24,095 nucleotides of DNA from a virus. The translations under genes and the position numbers were made by a program. Shown in pieces: positions 1 through 6,375 of this stretch. Position 1 is the first letter of the stretch. Every line of letters begins with the position of its first letter. The notes beneath the pieces are model-generated. The model was given only the letters and a program-made list of their open reading frames with translations. It made no database searches and was not told the DNA's origin. The stretch lies in the IMG/VR virus record IMGVR_UViG_3300021197_000087, positions 1 to 24,095 of that record; one strand, 5' to 3'.

Positions 1-160
1 TTGCTGTGTGTTTGGCACGTAGTTTACATTCAATAAATAGGCTTTCATGTATAACATCTGCACGGGTTATTTTACCGTTGCCACCTGATAGTGGTGTACG
101 AACCCCCCCAAAAAATTTGGCCACGTTCCGTTCTCGTTGTTTCCATGCTTTATCGCCCAT
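1..160 (-). CDS. PD-(D/E)XK endonuclease (Holliday-junction-resolvase-like), 3' end missing at left edge
   Basis: Translating the minus strand from the ATG at 160-158 gives 53 residues with no stop, running off the left edge. The protein opens MGDKAWKQRERNVAKFFGG, then has an LSGGNGK stretch, a single Asp in ADVIH (residue 35) and ECK (residues 44-46). Asp, about nine residues, then E-x-K is the PD-(D/E)XK nuclease signature. The combination of a basic N-terminus, a G/S-rich loop and D...ExK matches small phage nucleases often labelled Holliday junction resolvase-like. The fold assignment is by motif. Substrate (branched DNA, or DNA during packaging or recombination) is inferred. It is read in the same direction as the small terminase, 366 bp downstream of it, so it may belong to the packaging or late side. 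A G7 and a T6 run lie in codons 16-20, so the reading frame depends on exact homopolymer length. Confidence 0.7.
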   Translation of the reverse strand, partial: MGDKAWKQRERNVAKFFGGVRTPLSGGNGKITRADVIHESLFIECKLRAKHTA

Positions 161-166
161 ATTAGC

Positions 167-195
167 ATCATACACATAACATTAACTTAACGCAA
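167..195 (-). promoter_or_regulatory. Possible sigma70 promoter for the nuclease gene
   Basis: On the minus strand, TTGCGT (195-190), a 17-bp spacer and TATGAT (172-167) precede the ATG at 160. The -10 matches 5/6 and the -35 only 3/6. The predicted start point falls on or beside the ATG, so a transcript from here would be almost leaderless. No Shine-Dalgarno sequence is visible upstream of the ATG. Confidence 0.3.
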
Positions 196-212
196 CTCCC
201 ATGTAATAGCTG

Positions 213-226
213 TTAACTTAGGTTAA
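213..226. promoter_or_regulatory. Operator-like palindrome TTAAC-TTAG-GTTAA
   Basis: Perfect 5-bp half sites (TTAAC/GTTAA) are separated by 4 bp. The same architecture recurs at 1025-1038 and, with one mismatch, at 6286, 6321, 6844 and 6875, always between genes. Here it lies about 50 bp upstream of the nuclease start, just upstream of the weak promoter described at 167-195. Binding by the Cro/YdaS-like protein encoded at 6561-6800 is inferred. Confidence 0.5.
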
Positions 227-526
227 TATCTAAATATGCCCTACACTGTGCGGATGAAAGCATTGTATATAACAAGCGGAGGCACTTTGGGGGGTGGGGG
301 GTGCGTTTGGGCAGGCGCGCTGTGGTAAATGTGTTTCCCCCTGTGTGTATATGTGACATGCGAAGGCTTTTGCTAGGCGTACCTTTACAAGACCGCAGGG
401 ATGTGAGGCCGTAGCCGTGAAATGCGCGTGTGTGTGTGCGATGAACCTTTTTTCTGGGAGGTATGGCAAGGCTAGCCGATGTGTCTTCCCCTATATAGGT
501 ATAGGAGTAATGAGCAGTATACTGTG

Positions 527-940
527 CTAATGCTCTGTTATCTTTGTACTAGACCCGCCGATAGATTGCAGCAGATGTTCTAGTTCTGTTTGTAGTTCTT
601 CGTCTGTACGTTGCTTGGTCACGTCTTCTACCTTGTGGACTGTCTGGTAGCCTGTACGGTCAAGGATGCTATTAATTGCGCCTAACTTGACTGATGCCGC
701 TACCTTGTCGTCTGTGATCAGGCTTTGTAGTTTCTCAACGGCCATAGGTACAGCGCCGCCTAATGCAGCCCGTGTAGCTAAATCAATCTCATTAACTAGC
801 TTACGTTTTAACTCGTAGCCCTGTTGTTCGGCTGTGGCTTTTGAGTAGCCCGCCTTGATTGCAGCATGTGTTGCATTGCCTAACTGACTAAAGTAGTCAA
901 CGAATGCTTTTTGCTTATCTGTCAACGTTTTTGCGCTCAT
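527..940 (-). CDS. terS: Phage terminase small subunit (Terminase_2 family)
   Basis: The 137-aa protein has the typical N-terminal DNA-binding module: LTDKQKAFVDYF, then GNATHAAIKAGYSKATAEQQG (about residues 6-41), the helix-turn-helix found in Terminase_2 small subunits. A helical middle (KLQSLITDDKVAASVKLGAIN) and a charged C-terminal tail follow. Small terminases form rings that recognise the packaging site on phage DNA and hand it to the large terminase, which is not in this window and probably lies beyond the left edge. ATG at 940 is chosen because the family motif starts directly after it. No convincing Shine-Dalgarno is visible, and a TATAAT box lies only 7 bp upstream. It is flanked by a divergent operon (1055 onwards) and by the GC-rich spacer. 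Confidence 0.9.
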   Translation of the reverse strand: MSAKTLTDKQKAFVDYFSQLGNATHAAIKAGYSKATAEQQGYELKRKLVNEIDLATRAALGGAVPMAVEKLQSLITDDKVAASVKLGAINSILDRTGYQTVHKVEDVTKQRTDEELQTELEHLLQSIGGSSTKITEH

Positions 941-947
941 GTTACTT

Positions 948-975
948 ATTATAACCTAAAGTAGTTTAAGTGCAA
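948..975 (-). promoter_or_regulatory. Possible promoter of the small terminase gene
   Basis: Minus strand: TTGCAC (975-970), 16-bp spacer, perfect TATAAT (953-948). The -35 is weak (3/6). The predicted start point (about 941) coincides with the ATG at 940, implying a leaderless or near-leaderless message, which agrees with the lack of a ribosome-binding site. Confidence 0.35.
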
Positions 976-996
976 TATATAAAGGTAAATTAATTC

Positions 997-1025
997 TTGC
1001 GTATATTCTTAAATGATGTTAACAT
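997..1025 (+). promoter_or_regulatory. Possible promoter of the small-gene operon
   Basis: TTGCGT (997-1002), 17-bp spacer, TAACAT (1020-1025, 4/6 match), with the operator palindrome immediately downstream over the expected transcription start. Weak boxes on their own. The operator and the divergent gene arrangement make a promoter here likely even if these exact boxes are wrong. Confidence 0.35.
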
Positions 1026-1038
1026 TAACCTATGTTAA
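1025..1038. promoter_or_regulatory. Operator-like palindrome TTAAC-CTAT-GTTAA
   Basis: Perfect TTAAC-N4-GTTAA palindrome in the divergent gap between the small terminase and the plus-strand small-gene operon. It shares the CTAT centre with the site at 6321-6334. It is positioned to block initiation of the plus-strand operon. Probable target of the Cro/YdaS-like regulator at 6561-6800 (inference). Confidence 0.55.
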
Positions 1039-1054
1039 TAAAAGGAGTAATATT

Positions 1055-1267
1055 ATGTGTGATAATTTAGTAACGCAATATGTTGAACGTGGCTTTGATT
1101 ACAAGCCTGTTGAAATTAAATGCGGTAACACTGGAATTTACGGTCACCGTGTGCTGTGTGATAAATGTAAAAACGATAAGGACTTGCAGGAGCGTTTGCG
1201 GGTTCAAGATGAAAACACAGATGCGGACAATGCGTGGTTGCGTTCCGCAGGTTGGGGGGAAATGTAA
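1055..1267 (+). CDS. Small conserved phage protein, candidate zinc-binding (CxxC)
   Basis: 70 aa beginning MCDNLVTQYVERGF. The ATG at 1055 is chosen because AGGAG (1043-1047) lies 7 nt upstream; the frame is open further upstream, but earlier ATGs have no such site and overlap the operator. Cys23 in IKCGNTGIYGHR and the pair Cys35-x2-Cys38 (LCDKCK) suggest a small metal-binding fold, possibly with His31 as fourth ligand. The C-terminus (AWLRSAGWGEM) resembles short hypothetical proteins I recall from marine phages. First gene of a seven-gene operon; its stop overlaps the next ATG (TAATG). Role unknown. Confidence 0.7.
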   Translation: MCDNLVTQYVERGFDYKPVEIKCGNTGIYGHRVLCDKCKNDKDLQERLRVQDENTDADNAWLRSAGWGEM

Positions 1268-1419
1268 TGAATTGTTTAGATTGTGGAAACACTGAAGGCA
1301 CACTGTTGAAAGAGTTTGACAGTGATAAGAATTACAGTTGGTACGAATTAAGTGAAATGACAGAAGTTTGTGCCAGTTGTGGTAGTGAAAATATAACAAC
1401 AAAGGAGCAACAACAATGA
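1267..1419 (+). CDS. Small four-cysteine zinc-ribbon-like protein
   Basis: 50 aa starting at the ATG overlapping the previous stop by 1 nt (TAATG). Two CxxC knuckles are seen: CLDC (residues 3-6) and CASC (residues 35-38), about 28 residues apart, the layout of a minimal zinc ribbon. The C-terminus is polar (KEQQQ). Proteins of this size usually bind nucleic acid or another protein, but the target is unknown. Start by translational coupling: the frame is open upstream to a possible earlier start inside the previous gene, which would add residues before the first CxxC and is less likely. Confidence 0.65.
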   Translation: MNCLDCGNTEGTLLKEFDSDKNYSWYELSEMTEVCASCGSENITTKEQQQ

Positions 1420-1613
1420 AAACATTTTTAAATGTATTTGGTACTATTGCGCTAGCTGTCGGTCTGATGGCTGTCGCAGGCAGTGCCAATGATTGTGATG
1501 GCAAGTGTATGGAGTATGCTAACGATTTGCCCACAATGTTAATGGTGGTCGGTTACGGCCTAATATCAATGCTTGGCGGTGGTGCATGTTTGTACACCGC
1601 TAACAAACTATAG
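1416..1613 (+). CDS. Small membrane protein with two hydrophobic segments
   Basis: 65 aa; ATG overlaps the previous stop (ATGA), with AGGAG about 9 nt upstream. Residues 4-24 (FLNVFGTIALAVGLMAVAGS) form a hydrophobic helix or signal-like segment, followed by a polar loop with two Cys (DCDGKC) and a second helix at about residues 40-60. Predicted inner-membrane hairpin or exported protein. No family recognised. Its leader GGAGCAACAAC is repeated exactly before the next gene. As part of a probable early operon it could modify the host envelope, but no function is shown. Confidence 0.65.
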   Translation: MKTFLNVFGTIALAVGLMAVAGSANDCDGKCMEYANDLPTMLMVVGYGLISMLGGGACLYTANKL

Positions 1614-1623
1614 GAGCAACAAC

Positions 1624-2214
1624 ATGAGTAAAACAAAAAATCAATATTGGGATGACATTGAAAACGATAGTCATAACGATGACAGCGCGCAGGCGGCAGT
1701 GGCAGAAGGCAAAGCGCAAGCAGCTACAATTGCAGGGCAGATAGTTGACAACTTGTCTGGCAGTGAATTGCAGTGGCTTGCAGAGGAGTTAATAGAGTGT
1801 GATCAAGATAAAGCAGAGTCACTAGCTTCAAGCCTTACGTTTGCAATACAGGACAAACATTATAGCGATTTATTAAACATCGTTAAAAGTAGCAACACAG
1901 GTGGCACACACTTACACGGGCATATCAATGACCGTTCGTATGCTGACTTGGTTAAAGCGTTTGGTGAACCGCATTTTCGTTATCAACCGCGTGCAGGTGC
2001 AGAGGATAAGATAGACGTTGAATGGGCGTTTGAATTTCCCGATGGTCGTGTGTTTACTGTGTACAACTGGAAAAATGGCAAAGCATATTGCGGCGCACAT
2101 GGTGAGGATGTTGAAGACATGACAGAATGGAATGTGGGCGCACATAAACAAAGCACATATGATGCTGTCATTGAAATGCTTAGTATAAAACTAGGAGCAG
2201 TGAAAAATGGATAA
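1624..2214 (+). CDS. Conserved phage protein of unknown function
   Basis: 196 aa from the ATG at 1624, preceded by TAGGAGCAACAAC. The frame is open upstream to 1573, but only this start has a ribosome-binding site. The N-terminal half is acidic and Ala/Gln-rich (SAQAAVAEGKAQAATIAGQ) and probably helical. The C-terminal half (about residues 93-190) has a compact block: HGHINDRSYADLVKAFGEPH, DVEWAFEFPDGRVFTVYNWK, then YCGAHGEDVEDMTEWNVG. I recognise this block from many tailed-phage genomes, where it is uncharacterised. No catalytic motif stands out. The 8-nt overlap with the next gene supports one operon. Confidence 0.7.
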   Translation: MSKTKNQYWDDIENDSHNDDSAQAAVAEGKAQAATIAGQIVDNLSGSELQWLAEELIECDQDKAESLASSLTFAIQDKHYSDLLNIVKSSNTGGTHLHGHINDRSYADLVKAFGEPHFRYQPRAGAEDKIDVEWAFEFPDGRVFTVYNWKNGKAYCGAHGEDVEDMTEWNVGAHKQSTYDAVIEMLSIKLGAVKNG

Positions 2215-2413
2215 CCCGTTTTTTAGTGTTGGTAAGGTGTGGGTTGAAAGTGTTGTGAAAGATCATTTAAAAGGCCTTTCGCCCACACAACAGCAACAGG
2301 CAATTGATTACCTATTAAACAATAAGCAGGAATTACACATTGGTTTTGATGATGGATTACGCGGCATATTGGATGATTGGGTAAAAAAACAAAATGCAAA
2401 ATTAACGCCATGA
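2207..2413 (+). CDS. Hypothetical protein, 68 aa
   Basis: Starts at ATG 2207 inside the end of the previous gene (8-nt overlap), with AGGAG about 10 nt upstream. A mostly helical soluble protein is predicted: a Val/Lys-rich N-terminus, a Gln run (TQQQQAIDYLLNN), and an acidic-aromatic C-terminal half (FDDGLRGILDDWVKK). No cysteine or known motif. Evidence for coding is the tight overlap on both sides and the ribosome-binding site; function unknown. Confidence 0.55.
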   Translation: MDNPFFSVGKVWVESVVKDHLKGLSPTQQQQAIDYLLNNKQELHIGFDDGLRGILDDWVKKQNAKLTP

Positions 2414-2562
2414 TGTTGCGTTTTATATTAACTGGCTGCTTGTGGACGCTATCCATTTATCTGATTGCAGATAATGACAAGGTAGATGCTGCAATAGTCG
2501 CAATGTGGGGTGTGATCAATCTTTGGCACACCATTGAAGAAAATAGGAGAACAGAAAGATGA
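2410..2562 (+). CDS. Small membrane protein, 50 aa
   Basis: ATG at 2410 overlaps the previous stop (ATGA, with a second ATG directly after it). MMLRFILTGCLWTLSIYLIA (residues 1-20) is one hydrophobic helix and VDAAIVAMWGVINLWHTI (about 26-43) a second, followed by a charged tail (EENRRTER). Likely an inner-membrane hairpin with a cytoplasmic C-terminus. The stop overlaps the next gene by ATGA. No family recognised. Confidence 0.55.
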   Translation: MMLRFILTGCLWTLSIYLIADNDKVDAAIVAMWGVINLWHTIEENRRTER

Positions 2563-2921
2563 CAACTAAAAAACAACGTGATTACCATGAAAAGACAGAA
2601 AGCTATGAATACTTGCAAAAGCACATCAATGAGGGTGATACAATTTACTACATTGTTAAGCGTGTTTCTAACTCTGGCATGTATAGACATATTGCTTTCT
2701 ATAAGTTTAACGTCAAAGATACATTTAAAGAAGGTGAAGACAGGGTGCAGAGCATTTGGTTAACGCGTGCTATGTGCAACGTGCTTGGTTACACTTTTAA
2801 AGAACAGACAGAATGTATGGGTGTAAATGGTTGCGGCATGGACATGGGTTTTAGTGTTATACACAATCTAGGCCATGAATTGTTTGGTGATGGTTACAAA
2901 CTTACATCAAAGGGATTATAA
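2559..2921 (+). CDS. Conserved phage protein (Cys-Gly-rich C-terminal motif)
   Basis: 120 aa, ATGA overlap with the previous gene. The pattern GDTIYYIVKRVSNSGMYRHIAFY (about residues 26-48), then SIWLTRAMCNVLGY and GVNGCGMDMGFSVIHNLGHELFGDGY near the end, matches a small protein family common in phage replication or early regions. Its function has not, to my knowledge, been established. Last gene of the plus-strand operon. Its stop codon abuts the stop of the opposing nuclease gene with no spacer, so the two messages must overlap tail to tail. Confidence 0.75.
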   Translation: MTTKKQRDYHEKTESYEYLQKHINEGDTIYYIVKRVSNSGMYRHIAFYKFNVKDTFKEGEDRVQSIWLTRAMCNVLGYTFKEQTECMGVNGCGMDMGFSVIHNLGHELFGDGYKLTSKGL

Positions 2922-3281
2922 TTATTCATAGAATAAATTGTTCCTTGTATACGGGTTGGATGCTTCTATCTGACCCGTTTTTTTATCTTCATAGTCAAGC
3001 CAATCAATCACCATTTTAAGCAGTTCTGTTTGCGTTCCATAGTTACCTGTAAACTCTGAAGGGCTTGTGTGATAGCCATATGTCCCACGGTGATGCAAAT
3101 AACAAAGCGGTATAACTTCAAAATGACTAGACCGCCTGCCCATGCCTGTATGGTTTTTTATATGGTGTATCTCAGCAGGTGAATCGTAATGGCCTAATTG
3201 TGCGCAGGCAACGCAGCCCAAATTGGCAACACGTGACATGTGTTTTTTTTCTTCAACGGTTGCAGGTTTTTTTTTAGCCAT
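2922..3281 (-). CDS. Ref-family recombination-enhancement HNH nuclease
   Basis: 119 aa beginning MAKKKPATVEEKKH. The ATG at 3281 is chosen because it overlaps the stop of the upstream gene; the frame continues to a TTG at 3296 but that start is less likely. Motifs: GCVACAQLG (Cys23, Cys26), IHHIKNHTGMGRRSSH (His39/His40 onward), and VIPLCYLHHRG (Cys60, His63, His64). This is the HNH-type zinc and metal-binding arrangement of the P1 Ref / RecA-dependent nuclease family. Known Ref cuts DNA in a RecA-dependent way and stimulates recombination. Last gene of the replication operon, fitting a role in recombination-dependent replication or repair. Confidence 0.8.
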   Translation of the reverse strand: MAKKKPATVEEKKHMSRVANLGCVACAQLGHYDSPAEIHHIKNHTGMGRRSSHFEVIPLCYLHHRGTYGYHTSPSEFTGNYGTQTELLKMVIDWLDYEDKKTGQIEASNPYTRNNLFYE

Positions 3282-3612
3282 ATTTCTTACGCTCAATGGT
3301 TTGGTTAATCATGTTGGTTTTCCATTTTTCAAAGTTAATATCAACTATCTTTTTTTCCCATGCCCATTTTAATTCTTCTTCAACAGCTATGCCCAATGCC
3401 TCAATGTGTTGCGCATATTCTGGATCAGCACGGGCTTCCCGTTCCTGTCCTGCTGCTGTCTTCTCACCTTTAAGCATATACTTTTTCATCAAGTTTGACA
3501 GCATGATTTGCCTGTTGTGTTCCAACACAGTTAGATCACGTTTAGCTGCTGCATGTTTTATACCTACCTCACGCAGCTTGTGTATTTGTTCTTCTTTAGC
3601 GTCCTCTGACAT
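3274..3612 (-). CDS. Conserved helical phage protein between helicase and Ref nuclease
   Basis: 112 aa from the ATG at 3612, chosen because GGGGGT lies just upstream; the open frame extends further upstream inside the helicase gene. Very rich in charged residues with long predicted helices (EEQIHKLREVGIKHAAAKRD, then GEKTAAGQEREARADPEY). The C-terminus is aromatic and basic (WEKKIVDINFEKWKTNMINQ). The central block resembles uncharacterised proteins next to Ref-like nucleases in other phages. Overlaps both neighbours (17 nt with the helicase, 8 nt with the nuclease), so it is translated with them. Role unknown; a nuclease partner or DNA-binding factor is a guess. Confidence 0.65.
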   Translation of the reverse strand: MSEDAKEEQIHKLREVGIKHAAAKRDLTVLEHNRQIMLSNLMKKYMLKGEKTAAGQEREARADPEYAQHIEALGIAVEEELKWAWEKKIVDINFEKWKTNMINQTIERKKYG

Positions 3613-5089
3613 AAGCACCCCCATTTGATTTGGCTTTTTTAATTTGCAAGTGGCGCAGGTAGCCTTTGACCTCATCGCCCACAGGTTTTGGCATTACACG
3701 TTTACTGTGTGGAAAATGCCCAAACTTTTCTTTAAATGTCCAACTTGCCCAACCTTCTTTGTAGCCTTTTTGTTTGCTGTGAAATAAAAGCTGTGCGTAA
3801 AACTCTTGTTTGTCTTGTGCATTGATGTCTGCTTTTGGTAACTCAACCAAACGTCCCTGCTTAATTAATACTTTTTTGTCTGCTTCTGTGGGCGCATGAC
3901 CACACACAGGGCAAGTTCTTAATATTCTGGTAGGATGATAAACGGCATTGCATTTAGTGCATGTAAACGGCTGTTTATCTATTTCCTTACGTTCTTTCTT
4001 TTGTTGTCTGGTAATCTTATCAGCAGTTAGTTCCCAATCAGGCACATCTTCAGGAAACCCGTGTTCATATACACAGCCTGCATGATCAATAATTAATGTA
4101 TCTTTTTTGTTTTCAAACGGACGCAAAGACCTTCCAACCATCTGCAAATACATGCCGTAAGATTTAGTAGGCCTTGCAAGTACAACACAAGACACCTTGG
4201 GTTCATCCCATCCCTCTGTTAATACTTGGCAATTAGATAACACTTTTATTTTGCCATGGTGTAAATCATGCAGCACTTGTTCACGTTCAAGTTCATCCAT
4301 GTCACCGTCAACATGGCCTGCAGGTATGCCGTTATCATTAAATATTTTAGATATGTATTTACTGTGTGCAATTGATGTAGCAAACACAACAGTTGGCCTG
4401 CCTTCAGCATGTCGTAACCAATGCGTAACTAAATCACCAACTAACTTAGGTGTGTTCATACGTTTGTTAAGACCACGTTTTTCATAATCACCTGCCATTA
4501 TTTTAAGACCATCTAAGTCTGGCATTGTTGGTGCAACTACACGATTAGGTACTAAATAACCTTCTTCAGTTAACTTTCGTATACTACCGCATTCAATTAG
4601 ATCATCATATATTCCGCCTAAACCTTTGCCATCATTACGTACAGGCGTTGCAGTTAGGCCAATCACATATGCTTCAGGGTATTCTTCAATCAAATCTTTA
4701 AATGATTTACTTACACTACGGTGTGCTTCATCTAAAATAATAACGTCTGCATTTGGTTTGTTAAAAAATTTGTTTTCTTTTCTAATTGTAAACGTTTGTA
4801 TGCTTGCAACTTGTGTTCTTGCACCAATGTTAGCCGATCTACCTGCCATAATTACGCCATGGTTCACATCAAACTGGCGTAGTTTATCGCTACATTGATC
4901 AATTAATTCACGTCTATGTGCCACAAACAAACAATTATTGCTTTTATCTACAGCAGCTTTGATCATTGCGCCTGCTATTACTGTCTTACCGCTACCCGTT
5001 GGAGCAACAAGCAATAGTTTTTTATTGCCTGCACGCATTGAGTCACGCAGTTTTTGTAATGCTAGTTCTTGGTAATCTCTAAGGTGCAT
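3596..5089 (-). CDS. Superfamily 2 DEAH-box DNA helicase with zinc ribbon
   Basis: 497 aa with a full SF2 motif set: Q-like N-terminus (LRDYQELAL), Walker A APTGSGKT (29-36), DEAH (120-123), TATP (146-149), a helicase C-terminal domain with VFATSI (235-240) and VLTEGWDEP (289-297), and motif VI QMVGRSLRP (316-324). After the helicase core comes a four-Cys zinc ribbon, CTKC (377-380) and CPVC (393-396), then a basic tail. It is an ATP-driven duplex-unwinding enzyme of the type III restriction/XPB-like group used by phages for replication. Start ATG 5089 has TGGAG 6 nt upstream and overlaps the primase gene by 11 nt, suggesting the pair acts together at the fork or origin. Confidence 0.9.
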   Translation of the reverse strand: MHLRDYQELALQKLRDSMRAGNKKLLLVAPTGSGKTVIAGAMIKAAVDKSNNCLFVAHRRELIDQCSDKLRQFDVNHGVIMAGRSANIGARTQVASIQTFTIRKENKFFNKPNADVIILDEAHRSVSKSFKDLIEEYPEAYVIGLTATPVRNDGKGLGGIYDDLIECGSIRKLTEEGYLVPNRVVAPTMPDLDGLKIMAGDYEKRGLNKRMNTPKLVGDLVTHWLRHAEGRPTVVFATSIAHSKYISKIFNDNGIPAGHVDGDMDELEREQVLHDLHHGKIKVLSNCQVLTEGWDEPKVSCVVLARPTKSYGMYLQMVGRSLRPFENKKDTLIIDHAGCVYEHGFPEDVPDWELTADKITRQQKKERKEIDKQPFTCTKCNAVYHPTRILRTCPVCGHAPTEADKKVLIKQGRLVELPKADINAQDKQEFYAQLLFHSKQKGYKEGWASWTFKEKFGHFPHSKRVMPKPVGDEVKGYLRHLQIKKAKSNGGAYVRGR

Positions 5090-5903
5090 ATCTACTCCAA
5101 ATGTCTTTTACTTGAAACAAAACTTCATTGTGATTTTCTGGTGGATTGCAAGCGTTAGCAAATTTTAGTGCTTCTTCTCTTGCATAGTCTTCTGACTCGC
5201 CACGTTTTCTGATAGCAATTAACATCTTAACCAATGCTGCATGTCTATCACCTCTGCCAACACCATATCTAAGTGTGCCTGTGTATTTACCTTGATACAT
5301 AGATGGTGTGTAATCTGATTTAAACATTTCTTGTTCTGGCCTTTTAAGATCAAGACCATGCTTTATCTCAGCCATGGTGTACGGTGTGTCTATGCCTTGC
5401 GCACCAATAACTTTAATTGGATATGGTTTACTTTTGTTATGATAAAACCCTGCAACTCGCATAACTCTTGGCAAATCTTTTACAACTGGGTCTGAATTAA
5501 ACTTTGCAGCTAACGCTTGTTGATACAAAGTAAATGATTCTAATGGCATGTCATTGACTAACCAGTAACAATGATATTTTTCTGGTGATGTGCTTAATAT
5601 AAAATTAGGTTTAAGATCAAACTTATCAGGCAACGGTGTGCCATCTAAATCAATAAACACAGCCCTAACTTTTGTAATATTTTTAGTTGTTCTGCCTGTC
5701 AAATCTGTCTGATTTACAGTAAAAAATACACCTGCACCCTGTTTATTAAGTGACCATAATTCATCAATGTGTTCTTCCAACGTGCCGTGTAACTGTCTTA
5801 TGATCTTACGATTTTTACCTTTATCACAAAACGTTTGAAAACTGTGATGTGTACCAAAGGCTTGCATAAATATTCCATGGTGACTATTTGGATTGTACTT
5901 CAT
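5079..5903 (-). CDS. RepB-like archaeo-eukaryotic-type primase
   Basis: 274 aa. ATG at 5903 is preceded by GGGGGAGCAAGG; an in-frame upstream extension exists but lies inside the previous gene. Key features: AVFIDLDGTPLP with the DxD metal pair (Asp85, Asp87), STSPEKYHCYWLV with His111, and DLPRVMRVAGFYHNK (about 143-157). This succession (DxD, then sxH, then an R/H-rich strand) is typical of the RepB_primase branch of AEP primases, which make primers for plasmid or phage replication. The C-terminal 60 residues are helical and charged (GDRHAALVKMLIAIRKRGES) and may contact the helicase. Located between the DUF1376 protein and the helicase, forming a compact initiation module. Confidence 0.8.
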   Translation of the reverse strand: MKYNPNSHHGIFMQAFGTHHSFQTFCDKGKNRKIIRQLHGTLEEHIDELWSLNKQGAGVFFTVNQTDLTGRTTKNITKVRAVFIDLDGTPLPDKFDLKPNFILSTSPEKYHCYWLVNDMPLESFTLYQQALAAKFNSDPVVKDLPRVMRVAGFYHNKSKPYPIKVIGAQGIDTPYTMAEIKHGLDLKRPEQEMFKSDYTPSMYQGKYTGTLRYGVGRGDRHAALVKMLIAIRKRGESEDYAREEALKFANACNPPENHNEVLFQVKDIWSRYAP

Positions 5904-6276
5904 CCTTGCTCCCCCATCGTTTGTCTGCACCTTTTTTACCCGCAACTTGGCGTTTTTTACGGTTCAACGCTTGTTCTTTTCTTTCTTCTTCAGCTTGCAA
6001 ACATATTAAAAAACTACCTTGCTTATCATTCTGCTCAAAAAACATATGTTTCATGGCAGGCCACATCTTTTTAATTTTATCTATAGTGCAATTGCACATC
6101 TTAGACATAATTTCATAATCATTTGGTATTCTAAAACCACGCCAACAATGACAGTACAAAAGAATGTACGCACCTTGTTCTTCAAGGGACATTTTCATAC
6201 GGCTTGGTTCGCTTATCCAATCATTAGCGTAAAACTGAAACGCAGGTGATTGTTCGTCTGTAGATTTTTTTCTCAT
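5884..6276 (-). CDS. DUF1376 (YdaU-type) phage replication-region protein
   Basis: 130 aa. Residues 12-45 (AFQFYANDWISEPSRMKMSL, then EEQGAYILLYCHCW) are the hallmark of DUF1376, a winged-helix-like domain found at the start of phage replication operons (YdaU, and the N-termini of some DnaC-loader or O-like initiators). The second half is basic with a Lys/Arg-rich tail (RKKRQVAGKKGADKRW). A DNA-binding initiator or origin-recognition role is inferred from family context. First gene of the operon; ATG 6276 follows AGGTAACA. A strong promoter with operator sites lies 30-60 bp upstream. Confidence 0.8.
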   Translation of the reverse strand: MRKKSTDEQSPAFQFYANDWISEPSRMKMSLEEQGAYILLYCHCWRGFRIPNDYEIMSKMCNCTIDKIKKMWPAMKHMFFEQNDKQGSFLICLQAEEERKEQALNRKKRQVAGKKGADKRWGSKDEVQSK

Positions 6277-6285
6277 TGTTACCTG

Positions 6286-6299
6286 TTAATTTCTGTTAA
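6286..6299. promoter_or_regulatory. Imperfect operator TTAAT-TTCT-GTTAA
   Basis: One mismatch from the TTAAC-N4-GTTAA consensus. It lies between the -10 box of the replication-operon promoter and the DUF1376 start, about where transcription would begin to elongate. Together with the site at 6321-6334 it forms a pair 35 bp apart. Confidence 0.35.
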
Positions 6300-6305
6300 G
6301 TTAAT

Positions 6306-6334
6306 AATATACTATCCATGTTAACCTATGTCAA
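6306..6334 (-). promoter_or_regulatory. Sigma70 promoter of the replication operon
   Basis: Minus strand: perfect TTGACA (6334-6329), 17-bp spacer, TATATT (6311-6306; 5/6). Transcription would begin about 25 nt upstream of the DUF1376 ATG at 6276. The -35 box and spacer are overlapped by operator 6321-6334, so repression by occlusion is expected. Confidence 0.7.
6321..6334. promoter_or_regulatory. Operator TTAAC-CTAT-GTCAA over the replication promoter
   Basis: One mismatch from the palindrome. One half site is the GTCAA shared with the -35 hexamer of the minus-strand promoter. Same CTAT centre as 1025-1038. Probable binding site of the regulator encoded at 6561-6800. Confidence 0.55.
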
Positions 6335-6375
6335 TACCATTTGCAAAATATGTGTAAGGGCTGCTACCTATCTTG

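Larger units (their letters stand above)
161..526. other. Non-coding, relatively GC-rich intergenic region between small terminase and nuclease
   Basis: No credible gene is seen in these 366 bp. Composition differs from the AT-rich surroundings. Contents: two G6 runs separated by a T (289-301) followed by GGG (309-311), a GCGCGC palindrome (315-320), an alternating GT tract (426-438), and small palindromes GGCTAGCC (470-477), CCTATATAGG (490-499) and CAGTATACTG (515-524). The operator at 213-226 lies in it. Its position beside the small terminase makes a packaging recognition or cleavage site (cos/pac) a reasonable guess, but nothing in the sequence proves it. Confidence 0.45.

Noticed and set aside
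289-311. G-quadruplex from G6-T-G6 and GGG
   Set aside because: Only three separated G runs of three or more are present, so a standard four-run quadruplex cannot be claimed; noted only as an unusual G-rich tract.
230-469. 79-codon minus-strand open frame in the GC-rich spacer
   Set aside because: Starts with TTG, no ribosome-binding site, His/Pro/Cys-rich unnatural composition made from the GT and G tracts; treated as non-coding.
1067-1534. 155-codon minus-strand frame antisense to the small-gene operon
   Set aside because: Covers three well-supported overlapping plus-strand genes with ribosome-binding sites; composition is typical of a shadow frame.
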